From assembly GCF_900142845.1 (NCBI RefSeq), contig NZ_FSRU01000001.1, forward strand, positions 1,736,001-1,800,000: a stretch of DNA of 64,000 bases. Reading direction: 5' to 3'. The translations under genes were made by a program, and so were the position numbers. Source of the stretch: Paraburkholderia phenazinium (GTDB lineage: Bacteria; Pseudomonadota; Gammaproteobacteria; Burkholderiales; Burkholderiaceae). The notes below the pieces were generated by a model. The model searched no databases and was not told the origin of the DNA. It saw only the letters and a program-made list of their open reading frames with translations. This document shows positions 24,556 through 34,117 of the stretch, one piece after another; positions within the stretch are counted from its first letter, which is position 1, and each line of letters opens with the position of its first letter.

Positions 24556-26151
24556 TTATGGTTTTTCCGCCGGCACCACCGTGAGCGTGAGCCCACGTCG
24601 AGCCGTGACGCGTACCGCGTGGCCGGGCGCGAGCGGCGCCGCGCTGCGCACCTGCCAGCGCTCGCCATGGACCTGGGCCCAGCCTTCGCCGGTGCCTGTG
24701 ATGCCGTGCGGCACGAGGCCCTCGCCAAGCACGACGCCAAGACTGCCGATCAGCGCTTCCGAACCGGTCACGACCGGCCGGCGCCGGGCGCGCAGCGCGA
24801 CGCTAGACACGGTGAAGACGAACAGCGCGCTGAATGCGGTGACGGCGGCGATTACCGGCAATGGGATGCCGTAACCCGGCACATCCGTATCGATCAGCAT
24901 CAGCGCGCCGACCACGAACGCAACGATGCCGCCGAAGCCCAGCGCACCGAAGGTCGGCAGAAACGCCTCGGCAATCAGGAAGGCAATGCCCAGAAAGATC
25001 AGGCTGAGCCCCACATAGCTGATGGGCAGCATCTGCATCGCAAACAGGCCGACCAGCAGGCTGATGGCCCCGACCACGCCGGGCAGCACGAAGCCGGGAT
25101 TGGCGAACTCGAAGAACAGGCCATACATGCCGATCATCAGGAGAATCAGCGCCACGTTCGGGTCGGTGATCACCGCGAGGAAATGGCTGCGCCAGTCGGG
25201 TTCGAGCGTGACGATGGGCGCATTGGCTGTGTTCAGCCGCTGGTCGCCTGCCACGGTATTGACCGTGCGGCCGTCGAGTTTGCGCAGCAGGTCGGGCACG
25301 TCGCGCGCGGTCAGGTCGATGACATGCTGCGTGAGCGCTTCGTTGGCCGACAGGCTCACGGCTTCCCGCACCGCGCGTTCGGCCCAGTCGGCGTTGCGGC
25401 CGCGCAGTTGCGCGAGGCCGCGGATATAGGCGGCCGCGTCGTGGACCTGCTTGCGCAGTTCGGTCGATTGGCTGTCGAGAGGCACCGCGGTTGCAGGGGC
25501 GTTGGCATCGCCGGCAGCCGCGTTCGAGGTTGCCGCTGCGCGGGATGGGCCTGTTGCCACGGACGCGCTTGCAGCAGCAGAGGCTCCGGCGCTGTCCGCC
25601 GCCCCTTGTCCGCCCGGACGCAAATCCGGCAAGCCCGGTGCGCCCTGTCCCGGTGGCTCGCCACCGCCGCCCAAGCCGAGCTGTACCGGCGTCGCCGCAC
25701 CGAGATTGGTGCCGGGCGCCATCGCCGCGATGTGGCTGGCATAGACGATATAGGTGCCGGCGCTCGCCGCCCGCGCGCCGCTCGGACCGACGAAAGCGGC
25801 CACCGGCACGGGCGAGCCCAGAATCGCCTTGATGATCTGCCGCATCGACGTGTCGAGCCCGCCGGGCGTATCGAGTTGCAGCACCGCCAGTTGCGCCCGG
25901 TCCTGCGCCGCGCGTTGCAGGCTGCGCCCGATGAAGTCGGCGCTCGCAGGGCCGATCGCGCCATTGACGGGAATCACGACGACCCCGCCCGGCGCCGCGG
26001 CGGCTTCGATGCCGATGGGGAGGGCGCCGGCGAACGCCAGCACGAATCCCAGCGCGGTGAGGCCGCGCAGGAACCGGACCGCTACACCGCCAGGGATACG
26101 CCGGCGGCGCGGGCCGGATTGCCGAAACGGGAGAAACCGGTACGTTCTCAT
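24556..26151 (-). CDS. Long-form NfeD: membrane ClpP-class serine protease with OB-fold tail
   Basis: A 531-residue NfeD1-type protein. A signal/membrane segment ([20 protein letters not shown]) precedes a ClpP-like protease domain (about 55-330) with the catalytic-serine stretch [17 protein letters not shown]. This domain is split by a ~70-residue Gly/Ala/Pro-rich insert (about 190-260). Then come about four membrane segments and a C-terminal NfeD soluble OB-fold (about 450-530). In archaea the homologue cleaves the C-terminus of stomatin. Start codon is uncertain: no good ribosome site precedes 26151. Encoded directly before the slipin gene. Confidence 0.87.
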   Translation of the reverse strand: MRTYRFLPFRQSGPRRRRIPGGVAVRFLRGLTALGFVLAFAGALPIGIEAAAAPGGVVVIPVNGAIGPASADFIGRSLQRAAQDRAQLAVLQLDTPGGLDTSMRQIIKAILGSPVPVAAFVGPSGARAASAGTYIVYASHIAAMAPGTNLGAATPVQLGLGGGGEPPGQGAPGLPDLRPGGQGAADSAGASAAASASVATGPSRAAATSNAAAGDANAPATAVPLDSQSTELRKQVHDAAAYIRGLAQLRGRNADWAERAVREAVSLSANEALTQHVIDLTARDVPDLLRKLDGRTVNTVAGDQRLNTANAPIVTLEPDWRSHFLAVITDPNVALILLMIGMYGLFFEFANPGFVLPGVVGAISLLVGLFAMQMLPISYVGLSLIFLGIAFLIAEAFLPTFGALGFGGIVAFVVGALMLIDTDVPGYGIPLPVIAAVTAFSALFVFTVSSVALRARRRPVVTGSEALIGSLGVVLGEGLVPHGITGTGEGWAQVHGERWQVRSAAPLAPGHAVRVTARRGLTLTVVPAEKP

Positions 26152-26246
26152 CGCGAACGGCCGAGGGCGCCGCCACGAACATCAAACGGACTCAGGCGGC
26201 GCGGGCCGAAAAAAGGGCAGGCCTGCTGCTTACAGCTTAGAGCGTG

Positions 26247-26357
26247 TTAGGAGCTTTGCCTAATAGGTCCTGCATGAACGAGCCTGGCGGAAACGACGAA
26301 GTGCAGGTCTGCGAAGGTTTCGGACAGGCGTTCGCAGTCGCGTGCCACCCGCTTCGA
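26247..26357 (-). pseudogene. Relic of an IS5-type transposase C-terminus
   Basis: The minus-strand frame ends with KRVARDCERLSETFADLHFV, which resembles the conserved end of IS5-group transposases (typically RRLxKDYERLPETxxALxxVAxxRLM). Nothing of the DDE catalytic core is present in the window, so only the 3' tail of the element survives. Part of the surrounding sequence (from about 26239, GAGCGTGTTAGGAGC) could be its terminal repeat, but a partner repeat was not found. Recognition is by motif resemblance only. Confidence 0.5.
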
Positions 26358-26518
26358 TACATCCGGGTCAACTGTCTGATCTGTCAGGTTGATGAATGTA
26401 AATTGAAAGTTTATTGTAATGTATTCGTATGGATTTGTCGTTAATCGTATTGAACACCATATTAAATACGCATGAAAGGAGACACCTTCCATTGAACCGA
26501 TCGAATTGAGGTGGAAAG
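26358..26518 (+). promoter_or_regulatory. AT-rich upstream region of the CitE-like gene
   Basis: From about 26390 to 26510 the base composition drops well below that of neighbouring DNA. It holds an inverted repeat with arms CGTATT (26446-26451) and AATACG (26465-26470) and GAGG about 7 nt before the start at 26519. No consensus promoter is certain. The composition and the adjacent transposase relic suggest foreign or rearranged DNA. Confidence 0.4.
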
Positions 26519-27433
26519 ATGAAAAAGTGCTCTCCTTTTTCGCTGGGCGCGACGCTTTACATGCCCGCAACCAGAACGGATCTGTTAGACGTCGTCCTGA
26601 AGAAAAAGGTGACTGACCTGCGCTCCCTGGTCGTCTGTCTTGAGGATTCGGTAGCGGAGTCAGACGTTGAAATCGCTCTGCGCGGCCTTGGAGAATTGCT
26701 GGCCGGCATTGACATACAGGGTGGGCGTCCCGAGGGGGGACCGCTGTTGTTCGTTCGACCGCGCAATGCGGAGATGTCGGCGATGCTTAACGATTGGCTG
26801 TTGATCCGTCACGTCGACGGTTTCGTCATTCCGAAGCTTCGCCTCGAGAATACGGTGGACTGGGTGTCGTCCGTTGCCAACCCGGATCTGCTGGTGATGC
26901 CGACGCTGGAGACCGCGGAGGCGTTCAATCCCAGCACCGCCGCTGAACTTGGGCAGGCGCTCAAGGCGGGTTTCGACGAGCGCATTCTTGCGTTGCGCAT
27001 CGGCGCGAACGATCTGCTCGGCTGCCTGGGCTTGCGGCGACATCGGATGTTCACGCTGTACGACACGCCGATGGGCTACGTGATCCCCATGCTTGCCGGC
27101 ATCATGGGCGCGCAGGGTTTCGCGCTGACCGCCCCTGTCTTCGAGCAGATCGCCATGCCCGAGCTGCTCGAGAAAGAGTTGAGGCTGGACATCTCGCATG
27201 GACTCGTCGGCAAGACGGCGATTCATCCGGCGCAGATCAAACCGATCAACGATGCGTTCCGGGTCAGCTCGAACGATCTGGACTGTGCCCGGCTGATCGT
27301 GGAGCAAGGCGCGCCCGCCGTGTTCAAGTTCAACGACGCGATGTGCGAGCCGGCAACGCACTATCGCTGGGCCTCCAACATCATCGACCGGGCGAAGTGG
27401 TACGGCGTAAGGGCGCACGCCGTGGCGGCGTGA
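26519..27433 (+). CDS. CitE/HpcH-like TIM-barrel C-C bond lyase, stand-alone
   Basis: A 304-residue protein of the citrate-lyase-beta/HpcH aldolase superfamily. Visible family features are LGATLYMPATRTDLLDVVL, LRSLVVCLEDSVAESDV (acidic Mg2+-ligand stretch), LLFVRPRN (substrate arginine), LVMPTLETAEAF (metal-ligand glutamate) and LRIGANDLLGCLGLRR. The sequence resembles the C-C bond lyases found in Ter-type (tellurite-associated) biosynthetic modules more than CitE of citrate lyase, but none of the other Ter genes is here. It sits behind an AT-rich patch with a transposase relic and is followed by an MFS gene. Substrate unknown. Confidence 0.75.
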   Translation: MKKCSPFSLGATLYMPATRTDLLDVVLKKKVTDLRSLVVCLEDSVAESDVEIALRGLGELLAGIDIQGGRPEGGPLLFVRPRNAEMSAMLNDWLLIRHVDGFVIPKLRLENTVDWVSSVANPDLLVMPTLETAEAFNPSTAAELGQALKAGFDERILALRIGANDLLGCLGLRRHRMFTLYDTPMGYVIPMLAGIMGAQGFALTAPVFEQIAMPELLEKELRLDISHGLVGKTAIHPAQIKPINDAFRVSSNDLDCARLIVEQGAPAVFKFNDAMCEPATHYRWASNIIDRAKWYGVRAHAVAA

Positions 27434-27551
27434 AGCGCTGACAACCTCAGGATGCGCGCCGGCCATCGGGTCGGACCGCGCTCGCCGGGCGGCCGCGCGA
27501 CACATGTGCGGCCGTCCCTTGCCGCTTTCTTTTCGAGCCCGGCTTTCCACG

Positions 27552-28973
27552 ATGATGCGAACTTCCTCCCAATCGGGGCTACTGTGGGTCGTAGCCGCCG
27601 GCTTCTTCATGCAGGCGCTGGACACCACGATCGTCAACACCGCACTGCCGTCGATCGCGCAGGCGTTCGGCGAAGACGCGCTGGCAATGCGCTCGGTCGT
27701 GATTGCCTACACGCTGACGATGGCGATGCTCACGCCGCTCTCGGGTTGGCTGTCGGACCGGTACAGCACGCGCTCGGTGTACTTTGCCGCGATCCTCGTG
27801 TTCGCGCTCGGCTCGCTCGCCTGTGCGGCATCGCAGACCTCGTCCCAACTCGTGGTCGCGCGCATCGTGCAGGGCATCGGCGGCTCGATGCTGCTGCCGG
27901 TCGGCCGGCTCGCGGTGCTGCGCAGCGTACCGGGGGAGGCGTACGTTACCGCGCTGGCGTTCATCTCCATCGCGAGCCAGGTCGGCCCGCTCGTCGGGCC
28001 GACGCTTGGCGGCTGGTTCGCGCAGACGTGGTCGTGGCGCTGGATATTTCTGGTCAACGTGCCGATTTGCGCGGTTGGGTTGCTTGCATCGCTGCGCTAT
28101 TTGCCGTCGGACCGGCTGGGCGAGCGGCACCCATTCGACTACCGGGGCTGTGCATTGCTGTCGCTCGCCATGCTCGCGAGTTCGCTGGCGATCGATGTGA
28201 CGGCAGGGACGAATCATCTGACATGGACGCTCATCGCGGGGCTCGGCGCGGCTGCCGCTGTGTCAGCTTACGTCGTGCACGCGCGACGGCATGCGAGGCC
28301 GCTGTTCCGCCTGGATCTGTTTGCCGAACGGAACTTCCGCACCGGGCTGATCGGCAACCTGGTCTGCCGGATCGGCACGAGCGCGGTGCCTTTTCTGTTG
28401 CCCTTGCAGATGCAACTCGGGTTCGGCTATTCACCGTTGCATGCAGGTCTCGTCATGTTGCCGGCGGCGTTCGCGGGTGTGCTGGCGAAGCGCTGGATTG
28501 CACCATTGATCCGCCGTTTCGGCTATGTGTCGTTCCTGAAGATCAACACGCTGGTTGTCGGCGCGACCATCTTCGGATTCGCGGCCATCTCGCCGGATAC
28601 GCCATTGCTCGTCGACCTTGCACTACTGGCGGCATTCGGCGCCGCCAATTCGATGCAGTTCGCGGCAATGAACAGCGTCACGTTAAAAGATCTGTCCAGC
28701 CACGATGCCAGCAGCGGCAATAGCCTGTTTTCGATGGTGCAGATGCTGGCTATCGGTCTGGGCATTTCGGTCGGCGGTGGATTCGCGAGCCTGTTCGAGC
28801 AGCGGTTCGGCGCCGCGGCGCTCGGGATTCAGTTGAGCTTTTTGATTGTGGGAGCGGTCACGATTGCATCTGCTTTCGTGTTCGGCAAGCTGGCGGCGAC
28901 GCGCGTTATCGGGCCGGTGCCTGCGAGAGTGGGCCGGCCGCTGTCGAGCGATGAAAAGTTATCTGAAAAGTGA
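27552..28973 (+). CDS. DHA2-type MFS drug/metabolite exporter
   Basis: A 473-residue carrier with about 14 predicted membrane segments. The first segment ends in FFMQALDTTIVNTALPSIA, the motif of the DHA2 (EmrB/QacA/MdtD) drug:H+ antiporters, and the loop motif GWLSDRYSTRSVYF follows. Start: tandem ATGs at 27552 and 27555; a longer in-frame ATG at 27504 is possible but adds residues of unlikely composition. It lies 118 bp after the lyase gene in the same direction and could export a product of that enzyme, though no operon signal is seen. Confidence 0.85.
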   Translation: MMRTSSQSGLLWVVAAGFFMQALDTTIVNTALPSIAQAFGEDALAMRSVVIAYTLTMAMLTPLSGWLSDRYSTRSVYFAAILVFALGSLACAASQTSSQLVVARIVQGIGGSMLLPVGRLAVLRSVPGEAYVTALAFISIASQVGPLVGPTLGGWFAQTWSWRWIFLVNVPICAVGLLASLRYLPSDRLGERHPFDYRGCALLSLAMLASSLAIDVTAGTNHLTWTLIAGLGAAAAVSAYVVHARRHARPLFRLDLFAERNFRTGLIGNLVCRIGTSAVPFLLPLQMQLGFGYSPLHAGLVMLPAAFAGVLAKRWIAPLIRRFGYVSFLKINTLVVGATIFGFAAISPDTPLLVDLALLAAFGAANSMQFAAMNSVTLKDLSSHDASSGNSLFSMVQMLAIGLGISVGGGFASLFEQRFGAAALGIQLSFLIVGAVTIASAFVFGKLAATRVIGPVPARVGRPLSSDEKLSEK

Positions 28974-28985
28974 TTGGCCTTGCTC

Positions 28986-30011
28986 CTATTCCGCGACTCC
29001 TCGCGCGAGCCGGTAATCGGTTGGCCGCATGCCGGTCCATTTGCGAAAGGCGCGATGGAACGCGCTCGGTTCGGCGAATCCCACCCGGGTGGCGATCTCG
29101 GCGATGCTGCGCCGGCTGTCCTGCAGTTCCGCAATGGCGATGTCGCGCCGCAGATCGTCCTTGATGGACTGGTAGGTATAACCCTCCTGCTTGAGATGCC
29201 GCCGCATGGTCGCCTCGGCGACGTGCAGGCGCAGCGCCATCTGATCGGCGGCGGGCCAGCCGGCCATCGGCAGTGTGCGCAGCAGCTTGCGCACCCGTGC
29301 GGCGAGCGAGCCGGGATTGCGGTACTTGACGATAAAGTTGCCGGGCGCGTCGCGCAGAAACGGCTTGATCGTCTGGGTCGTCTGGATCACCGGTAACTCG
29401 AGAAATTCCGGCGGCAGGTCGACGTACGAGGCTTCCTGGCCGAAGCGCATGTCGTCGCAGAACATCAGCCGGTATTCCTGCGCGGCGGCCGGCTCGGCGC
29501 AGCGAAAGCGCGCGGCCAGCAAGGGAATGCGCCGGCCCACGAGCCAGCACACCAGCCCGTACACCAGGATGAAGTAGGTCGCGTAGGCGAACATGGTCGG
29601 CTGCGGCGTGCCTTCGCGATGGCTGAAGGTGATCCGCACGCGGTTCGGCTCCGGGCTGAGGTGTGCGCTCAGATCGTCGAGTACGAGGCGCATGAAGCCG
29701 AGCGCGCGTGACAGGGCCTGGGTGCCGTTGCGTGCCGTCAAGGCGCACTGGGTCATGGCGATAAAGCTGCCGGAGCGCATCGGATGCGAGTCCTGGCCGA
29801 AAAACTCGTCGTCGAGCGCCCGCGCGATGCCGGCCCAGAGCGCGCCGTATTGCGCCGACGACACCCGGCTTTTCGGCGCGGCCAGTATTTGCGGCGCAAT
29901 GCCTGCCGCTTCGACGAGCGGACGCACATCGAGGCCGCGGGCGCGGGCGAGCGCCAGCGTCTCTTCGACGAGGCTCAGCGAGATCGTCCCTTTGTCGTGT
30001 TTCGGCGTCAT
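28986..30011 (-). CDS. AraC family regulator (OruR/ArgR-like, Arabinose_bd-type sensor)
   Basis: A 341-residue regulator: an N-terminal ~200-residue sensor domain of the type found in OruR and MmsR-like proteins (SLVEETLALARARGLDVRPL at the start) and a C-terminal AraC HTH (AEATMRRHLKQEGYTYQSI, SIAEIATRVGFAEPSAFHRAF). It is divergent from the acyl-CoA dehydrogenase gene, which starts about 290 bp away, so it most likely activates the four-gene degradation operon. The left neighbour is convergent. Confidence 0.88.
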   Translation of the reverse strand: MTPKHDKGTISLSLVEETLALARARGLDVRPLVEAAGIAPQILAAPKSRVSSAQYGALWAGIARALDDEFFGQDSHPMRSGSFIAMTQCALTARNGTQALSRALGFMRLVLDDLSAHLSPEPNRVRITFSHREGTPQPTMFAYATYFILVYGLVCWLVGRRIPLLAARFRCAEPAAAQEYRLMFCDDMRFGQEASYVDLPPEFLELPVIQTTQTIKPFLRDAPGNFIVKYRNPGSLAARVRKLLRTLPMAGWPAADQMALRLHVAEATMRRHLKQEGYTYQSIKDDLRRDIAIAELQDSRRSIAEIATRVGFAEPSAFHRAFRKWTGMRPTDYRLARGVAE

Positions 30012-30303
30012 TGAATCGAATCGGGTTGCATGGTTTGGACCGGGTAACCTGCTTCAAACACGGGGCCGGCGAATACGAGGCGGGCAAATGCGCGGCAGAC
30101 ACGCGGCAAACGCTGGGCTGGCAAACGCGCTCAGCGATCCGCGTGCCGGCTGATGCCGGCCGCATGAATCCGCGCCCGCCGGGCTTGCACGATTATGCCG
30201 GTATGGCAAATTCGCTCACGCAGAATGATCGGGCAGAGCATCGAACCTGTCCAGCAGCTTGCCTACACTGGTCTTTACATTGACGCAGAGGCGAGGCCCC
30301 ATC

Positions 30304-31437
30304 ATGGACGACTTTTACACCGACGATCAACGGATGATCCGCGACGCGGCGCGCGACTTTTCGGTCGAACGCCTCGCGCCGCACGCGGCGCAGTGGGACC
30401 GCGACGCGCAACTGCCGGACGAGGTCGTCAAACAGATGGGCGAGCTCGGCTTCCTCGGCATGATCGTGCCGTCCGATTGGGGCGGCTCGTACACCGACTA
30501 CATCGCCTATGCGCTGGCGCTCGAAGAAATCGCCGCCGGTTGCGCTTCGTGCGCAACCTTGATGAGCGTGCACAACTCGGTCGGCTGCGGTCCGATCCTG
30601 AACTTCGGCACCCAGGCGCAGAAAGACGCGTACCTGGAAGATCTCGCCACGGGACGCCGGATCGGCGCATTCTGCCTGACCGAACCGCAGGCCGGCTCGG
30701 AGGCCAACAATCTGCGCACGCGCGCGGAGCTGCGCGACGGCAAGTGGATTCTCAACGGCAACAAGCAGTTCGTGACCAACGGCGCGCGGGCGAACATTGC
30801 CATCGTGTTCGCCGTCACCGATCCCGAACTGGGCAAGCGGGGCATCTCCGCGTTTATCGTCCCCACGGATACGCCCGGCTTCAACGTCGGGCCGCCGGAA
30901 CACAAGATGGGTATTCGCGCCTCGGATACCTGTCCGATCGCGTTCGACGACTGCGCCGTGCCCGAAGCGAATCTGCTCGGCCAGCGCGGCGAGGGGTTGC
31001 GCATTGCCTTGTCGAACCTCGAAGGCGGACGGATCGGCATTGCGGCGCAAGCGCTGGGGATCGCGCGGGCGGCTTTCGATGCGGCGCGTCTCTATGCCAG
31101 CGAGCGCGTCCAGTTCGGCAAGACCTTGAGGGAGCATCAGAGCGTCGCCAATATGCTGGCGGATATGACCACGCGCCTGAACGCGGCGCGCCTGCTGGTG
31201 CATCACGCGGCGCGGTTGCGCAGCGCGGGCAAGCCGTGTCTGTCCGAAGCGTCGCAGGCCAAGCTTTATGCCTCGGAGATGGCCGAGGAAGTCTGTTCGA
31301 AGGCGATCCAGATTCACGGCGGGTATGGGTATCTGGAGGACTACGCGGTCGAGCGCCACTATCGCGATGCGCGCATTACGCAGATCTACGAGGGGACCAG
31401 CGAAGTACAAAGAATGGTGATTGCGCGGAGCGTTTGA
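30304..31437 (+). CDS. Acyl-CoA dehydrogenase (short/branched-chain type)
   Basis: A 377-residue flavoprotein oxidising an acyl-CoA to the 2-enoyl-CoA, passing electrons to ETF. Domains: helical N-terminus ([20 protein letters not shown]), beta domain with the FAD stretch [14 protein letters not shown], and the C-terminal helical domain with [21 protein letters not shown] and the active-site glutamate in [12 protein letters not shown]. The start at 30304 precedes the domain directly. Its partner genes (ligase, enoyl-CoA hydratase, 3-hydroxyisobutyryl-CoA hydrolase) suggest isobutyryl-CoA as substrate; that is inferred from context. Confidence 0.9.
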   Translation: MDDFYTDDQRMIRDAARDFSVERLAPHAAQWDRDAQLPDEVVKQMGELGFLGMIVPSDWGGSYTDYIAYALALEEIAAGCASCATLMSVHNSVGCGPILNFGTQAQKDAYLEDLATGRRIGAFCLTEPQAGSEANNLRTRAELRDGKWILNGNKQFVTNGARANIAIVFAVTDPELGKRGISAFIVPTDTPGFNVGPPEHKMGIRASDTCPIAFDDCAVPEANLLGQRGEGLRIALSNLEGGRIGIAAQALGIARAAFDAARLYASERVQFGKTLREHQSVANMLADMTTRLNAARLLVHHAARLRSAGKPCLSEASQAKLYASEMAEEVCSKAIQIHGGYGYLEDYAVERHYRDARITQIYEGTSEVQRMVIARSV

Positions 31438-31477
31438 GCGCAGAATAAACCGCCAATTGAGCGCAAGAAAAGAGACT

Positions 31478-31503
31478 GGAGTAAGCGCTGAAGCGCTTAC
31501 TCC
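31478..31503 (+). repeat. Perfect 12-bp inverted repeat, hairpin unit 1
   Basis: GGAGTAAGCGCT (31478-31489) and AGCGCTTACTCC (31492-31503) pair perfectly with only GA between them. It is almost repeated 53 bp downstream. Both lie in the 139-bp gap between the dehydrogenase and ligase genes. Confidence 0.8.
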
Positions 31504-31530
31504 GATCGATTGCGATAAGACTGCATGGGA

Positions 31531-31560
31531 CCAGAGTAAGCGCTGAAGCGCTAACTCTGG
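31531..31560 (+). repeat. 14-bp inverted repeat, hairpin unit 2
   Basis: CCAGAGTAAGCGCT (31531-31544) and AGCGCTAACTCTGG (31547-31560) pair with a single A-A mismatch and the same GA centre as unit 1. The core GAGTAAGCGCTGAAGCGCT is shared with unit 1. It ends 16 nt before the ligase start, so the hairpin would sit just upstream of that gene's ribosome site. Confidence 0.8.
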
Positions 31561-31576
31561 TCGACAGGAGACAACG

Positions 31577-33295
31577 ATGACCGAGCGGACCACTTCAACG
31601 CAAAGCTTTCTCGCGGCGCGCGACCTGCTACTGCGCCATCGTACCGACTACGAAACCGCCTATCGCGAGTTCGCCTGGCCCGCGCTCGACGAATTCAACT
31701 GGGCGCTCGACTATTTCGACGTCATCGCGCAAGGCAACGACCACCCCGCACTGTGGATCGTCGACGAGCCGGCCGGCGCGGGCACGAAGTACTCGTTCGC
31801 CCAGATGTCCGAGCGCTCGGCGCGCATGGCGAACTTCCTGCGCGGTGTCGGCGTGGGGCGTGGCGACCGTCTGCTGTCGATGCTGCCGAATCGCGTCGAA
31901 CTCTGGGACGTGATGCTGGCGGCGATGAAACTCGGTGCGATCGTGTTGCCCGCCACTACCCAGCTTTCCTCTGACGATGTGCGCGACCGCGTGCAGATCG
32001 GCGAAGCGACATTCGTGGTGGTGGACGGCGCCGAACTGGCGAAATTCGAAGGCCTCGAGATTCCGTTGACGCGCCTGTCGGTGGGCACGCCGCGCGACGG
32101 CTGGATCGATCTTGCCGCGGCTTACGAGGCCGAGCCGCAGTTCAGGCCCGACGGCCCCACGCGCGCCACCGATCCGCTCCTGCTGTACTTCACCTCGGGC
32201 ACGACCTCGAAGCCCAAGCTCGTCGAGCATACGCATCAGAGCTATCCGGTCGGCCATCTGTCGACGATGTACTGGATCGGCCTGCAACCCGGCGACATCC
32301 ACTGGAACATCAGTTCACCGGGCTGGGCCAAGCACGCGTGGAGCTGCTTCTACGCGCCGTGGAACGCGCAGGCCTGCGTGTTCGTGTTCAACTACGCGCG
32401 CTTCGTGCCGAAGGAAACGCTCGACGTGCTGGTGCGCTGCCGGGTCACCACGCTGTGCGCGCCGCCCACGGTCTGGCGCATGCTGGTGCAGGAGCCGCTC
32501 GCGGAATATCCGGTCAAGCTGCGCGAGATCGTCGGCGCGGGCGAGCCGCTGAATCCGGAGGTCATCGAGCGCGTCCGGCACGCCTGGGACGTGACGATCC
32601 GCGATGGGTTCGGCCAGACGGAGACCACCTGCCAGGTCGGCAATTCGCCGGGTCAACCGGTGGTGGCGGGTTCAATGGGACGACCCCTGCCGGGCTACCG
32701 GATCGAACTGGTCGACGCGGACGATCATCTCGTCAGCGAAGGCGAAATCGCCTTGCCGCTGGCGCAGCGTCCGCTCGGCCTGATGACGGGCTACGCGAAC
32801 AATCTCAACGCCACCGTGCAGGCAATGCGCAACGGCTACTACCACACGTCCGACGTCGCCCTGCGCCGCGACGATGGCTACTACGTGTATGTGGGCCGCG
32901 CCGACGACGTGTTCAAATCGTCCGACTACCGGCTAAGTCCATTCGAACTCGAAAGCGTGCTGATCGAACACGAAGCCATTGCCGAAGCCGCCGTGGTGCC
33001 GAGCGCCGACGCTTTGCGCCTGTCCGTGCCCAAAGCGTTTGTGACGGTGCGTCACGGCTACGAAGCCGGTCCCGAACTCGCGCGCAGCGTGTTCCAGTTT
33101 TCGCGCGAAAAACTCGCCCCGTACAAGCGGATCCGGCGGCTGCAGTTCAGCGAACTGCCCAAGACCATCTCCGGCAAGATCCGCCGCGTCGAGTTGCGGC
33201 GCCGCGAACTGGAGCGCGAGACCGAACCCGCGCGCCTGCCTGGCGAGTACTGGGAAGAGGACTTCCCGGATCTGTCGGGCGCGAACAGTAAATAG
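31577..33295 (+). CDS. AMP-forming acyl-CoA ligase (acyl-CoA synthetase)
   Basis: A 572-residue ligase that activates a carboxylic acid with ATP and CoA. Motifs: P-loop-like YFTSGTTSKPK (A3), GFGQTETT (A5 region), HTSDVALRRDDGYYVYVGRADDVFKSSDYR (A7-A8, hinge Asp) and the catalytic lysine in PKTISGKIRRVELR (A10). The presence of SGTTSKPK and the overall length fit the medium/short-chain acyl ligases. AGGAGA lies 7 nt before the ATG. It follows two hairpins and precedes an enoyl-CoA hydratase gene by 18 bp. A branched short-chain acid such as isobutyrate is the contextual guess. Confidence 0.9.
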   Translation: MTERTTSTQSFLAARDLLLRHRTDYETAYREFAWPALDEFNWALDYFDVIAQGNDHPALWIVDEPAGAGTKYSFAQMSERSARMANFLRGVGVGRGDRLLSMLPNRVELWDVMLAAMKLGAIVLPATTQLSSDDVRDRVQIGEATFVVVDGAELAKFEGLEIPLTRLSVGTPRDGWIDLAAAYEAEPQFRPDGPTRATDPLLLYFTSGTTSKPKLVEHTHQSYPVGHLSTMYWIGLQPGDIHWNISSPGWAKHAWSCFYAPWNAQACVFVFNYARFVPKETLDVLVRCRVTTLCAPPTVWRMLVQEPLAEYPVKLREIVGAGEPLNPEVIERVRHAWDVTIRDGFGQTETTCQVGNSPGQPVVAGSMGRPLPGYRIELVDADDHLVSEGEIALPLAQRPLGLMTGYANNLNATVQAMRNGYYHTSDVALRRDDGYYVYVGRADDVFKSSDYRLSPFELESVLIEHEAIAEAAVVPSADALRLSVPKAFVTVRHGYEAGPELARSVFQFSREKLAPYKRIRRLQFSELPKTISGKIRRVELRRRELERETEPARLPGEYWEEDFPDLSGANSK

Positions 33296-33313
33296 ACCGA
33301 ACGGAGAAGCACG

Positions 33314-34117
33314 ATGATCGAACTCGACTACGCCAACGACGGCGCCATTGCACTGCTCACCCTCAAGCGGCCGCCCGCGAATGCCTTTACACCGGACGGC
33401 TTGCTGCAACTGCAGCACACCGTCGAGCGCCTGAACGGCGAGGCGCGCGTGCGGGCAATCGTCATCACCGGCGACGGCCCGAAATTCTTCAGCGCCGGCG
33501 CCGATCTGAACACCTTCGCCGACGGCAATCGCGACGTGGCGCGCACGGCGGCCACGCGCTTCGGCGCGGCCTTCGAGACGCTGCAAAACGCGCGTGCCGT
33601 GGTGATTGCCGCCATCAACGGCTATGCGATGGGCGGCGGACTCGAATGCGCGCTGTCGTGCGATATCCGCATTGCCGAGCAACATGCGCAGCTTGCCTTG
33701 CCGGAGACGGCGGTGGGCCTGCTGCCCTGCGGCTGCGGCACGCAGACGCTGCCCTGGCTCGTCGGCGAGGGCTGGGCGAAGCGGATGATTCTGACCGGCG
33801 AGCGCGTCGATGCCGCGACGGCCTTGCGCATCGGTCTCGTCGAGGAGGTGGTGGAAAAGGGCGCTGCGCGCGAGGCCGCATTGACGATGGCGACCCGCGT
33901 CACCACGCTGAGCCCGCAAGCAGTCTCGTTCAGCAAGAGCCTGATTCATCAGGCGCGTCATGGCGTGCCGCGCTCGGCGGCGCTGGCGGTAGAACGCGAG
34001 CGCTTCGTGGATCTGTTCGACGGGCCGGATCAGCGCGAAGGCGTCAACGCATTCCTCGAAAAACGTGCGCCGCAATGGCAGGTGACGCAGGGAACGCGCG
34101 CAGGGGACCCGTCATGA
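33314..34117 (+). CDS. Enoyl-CoA hydratase/isomerase
   Basis: A 267-residue crotonase-fold enzyme that adds water to a 2-enoyl-CoA. Oxyanion-hole stretches are FFSAGADLNTFADG and INGYAMGGGLECALSCDIRIA; the residue after these, PETAVGLLPCGCGTQTL, contains the position of one catalytic glutamate. GGAGAA sits 7 nt before the ATG. It overlaps the next gene by 4 bp (ATGA), so translation is coupled. In a valine/isobutyrate route it would convert methacrylyl-CoA to 3-hydroxyisobutyryl-CoA. Confidence 0.88.
   Translation: MIELDYANDGAIALLTLKRPPANAFTPDGLLQLQHTVERLNGEARVRAIVITGDGPKFFSAGADLNTFADGNRDVARTAATRFGAAFETLQNARAVVIAAINGYAMGGGLECALSCDIRIAEQHAQLALPETAVGLLPCGCGTQTLPWLVGEGWAKRMILTGERVDAATALRIGLVEEVVEKGAAREAALTMATRVTTLSPQAVSFSKSLIHQARHGVPRSAALAVERERFVDLFDGPDQREGVNAFLEKRAPQWQVTQGTRAGDPS

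Noticed and set aside
24553..26250. 565-codon frame opposite the nfeD gene
   Set aside because: Shadow of nfeD; composition is unlike any protein and lacks a ribosome site.
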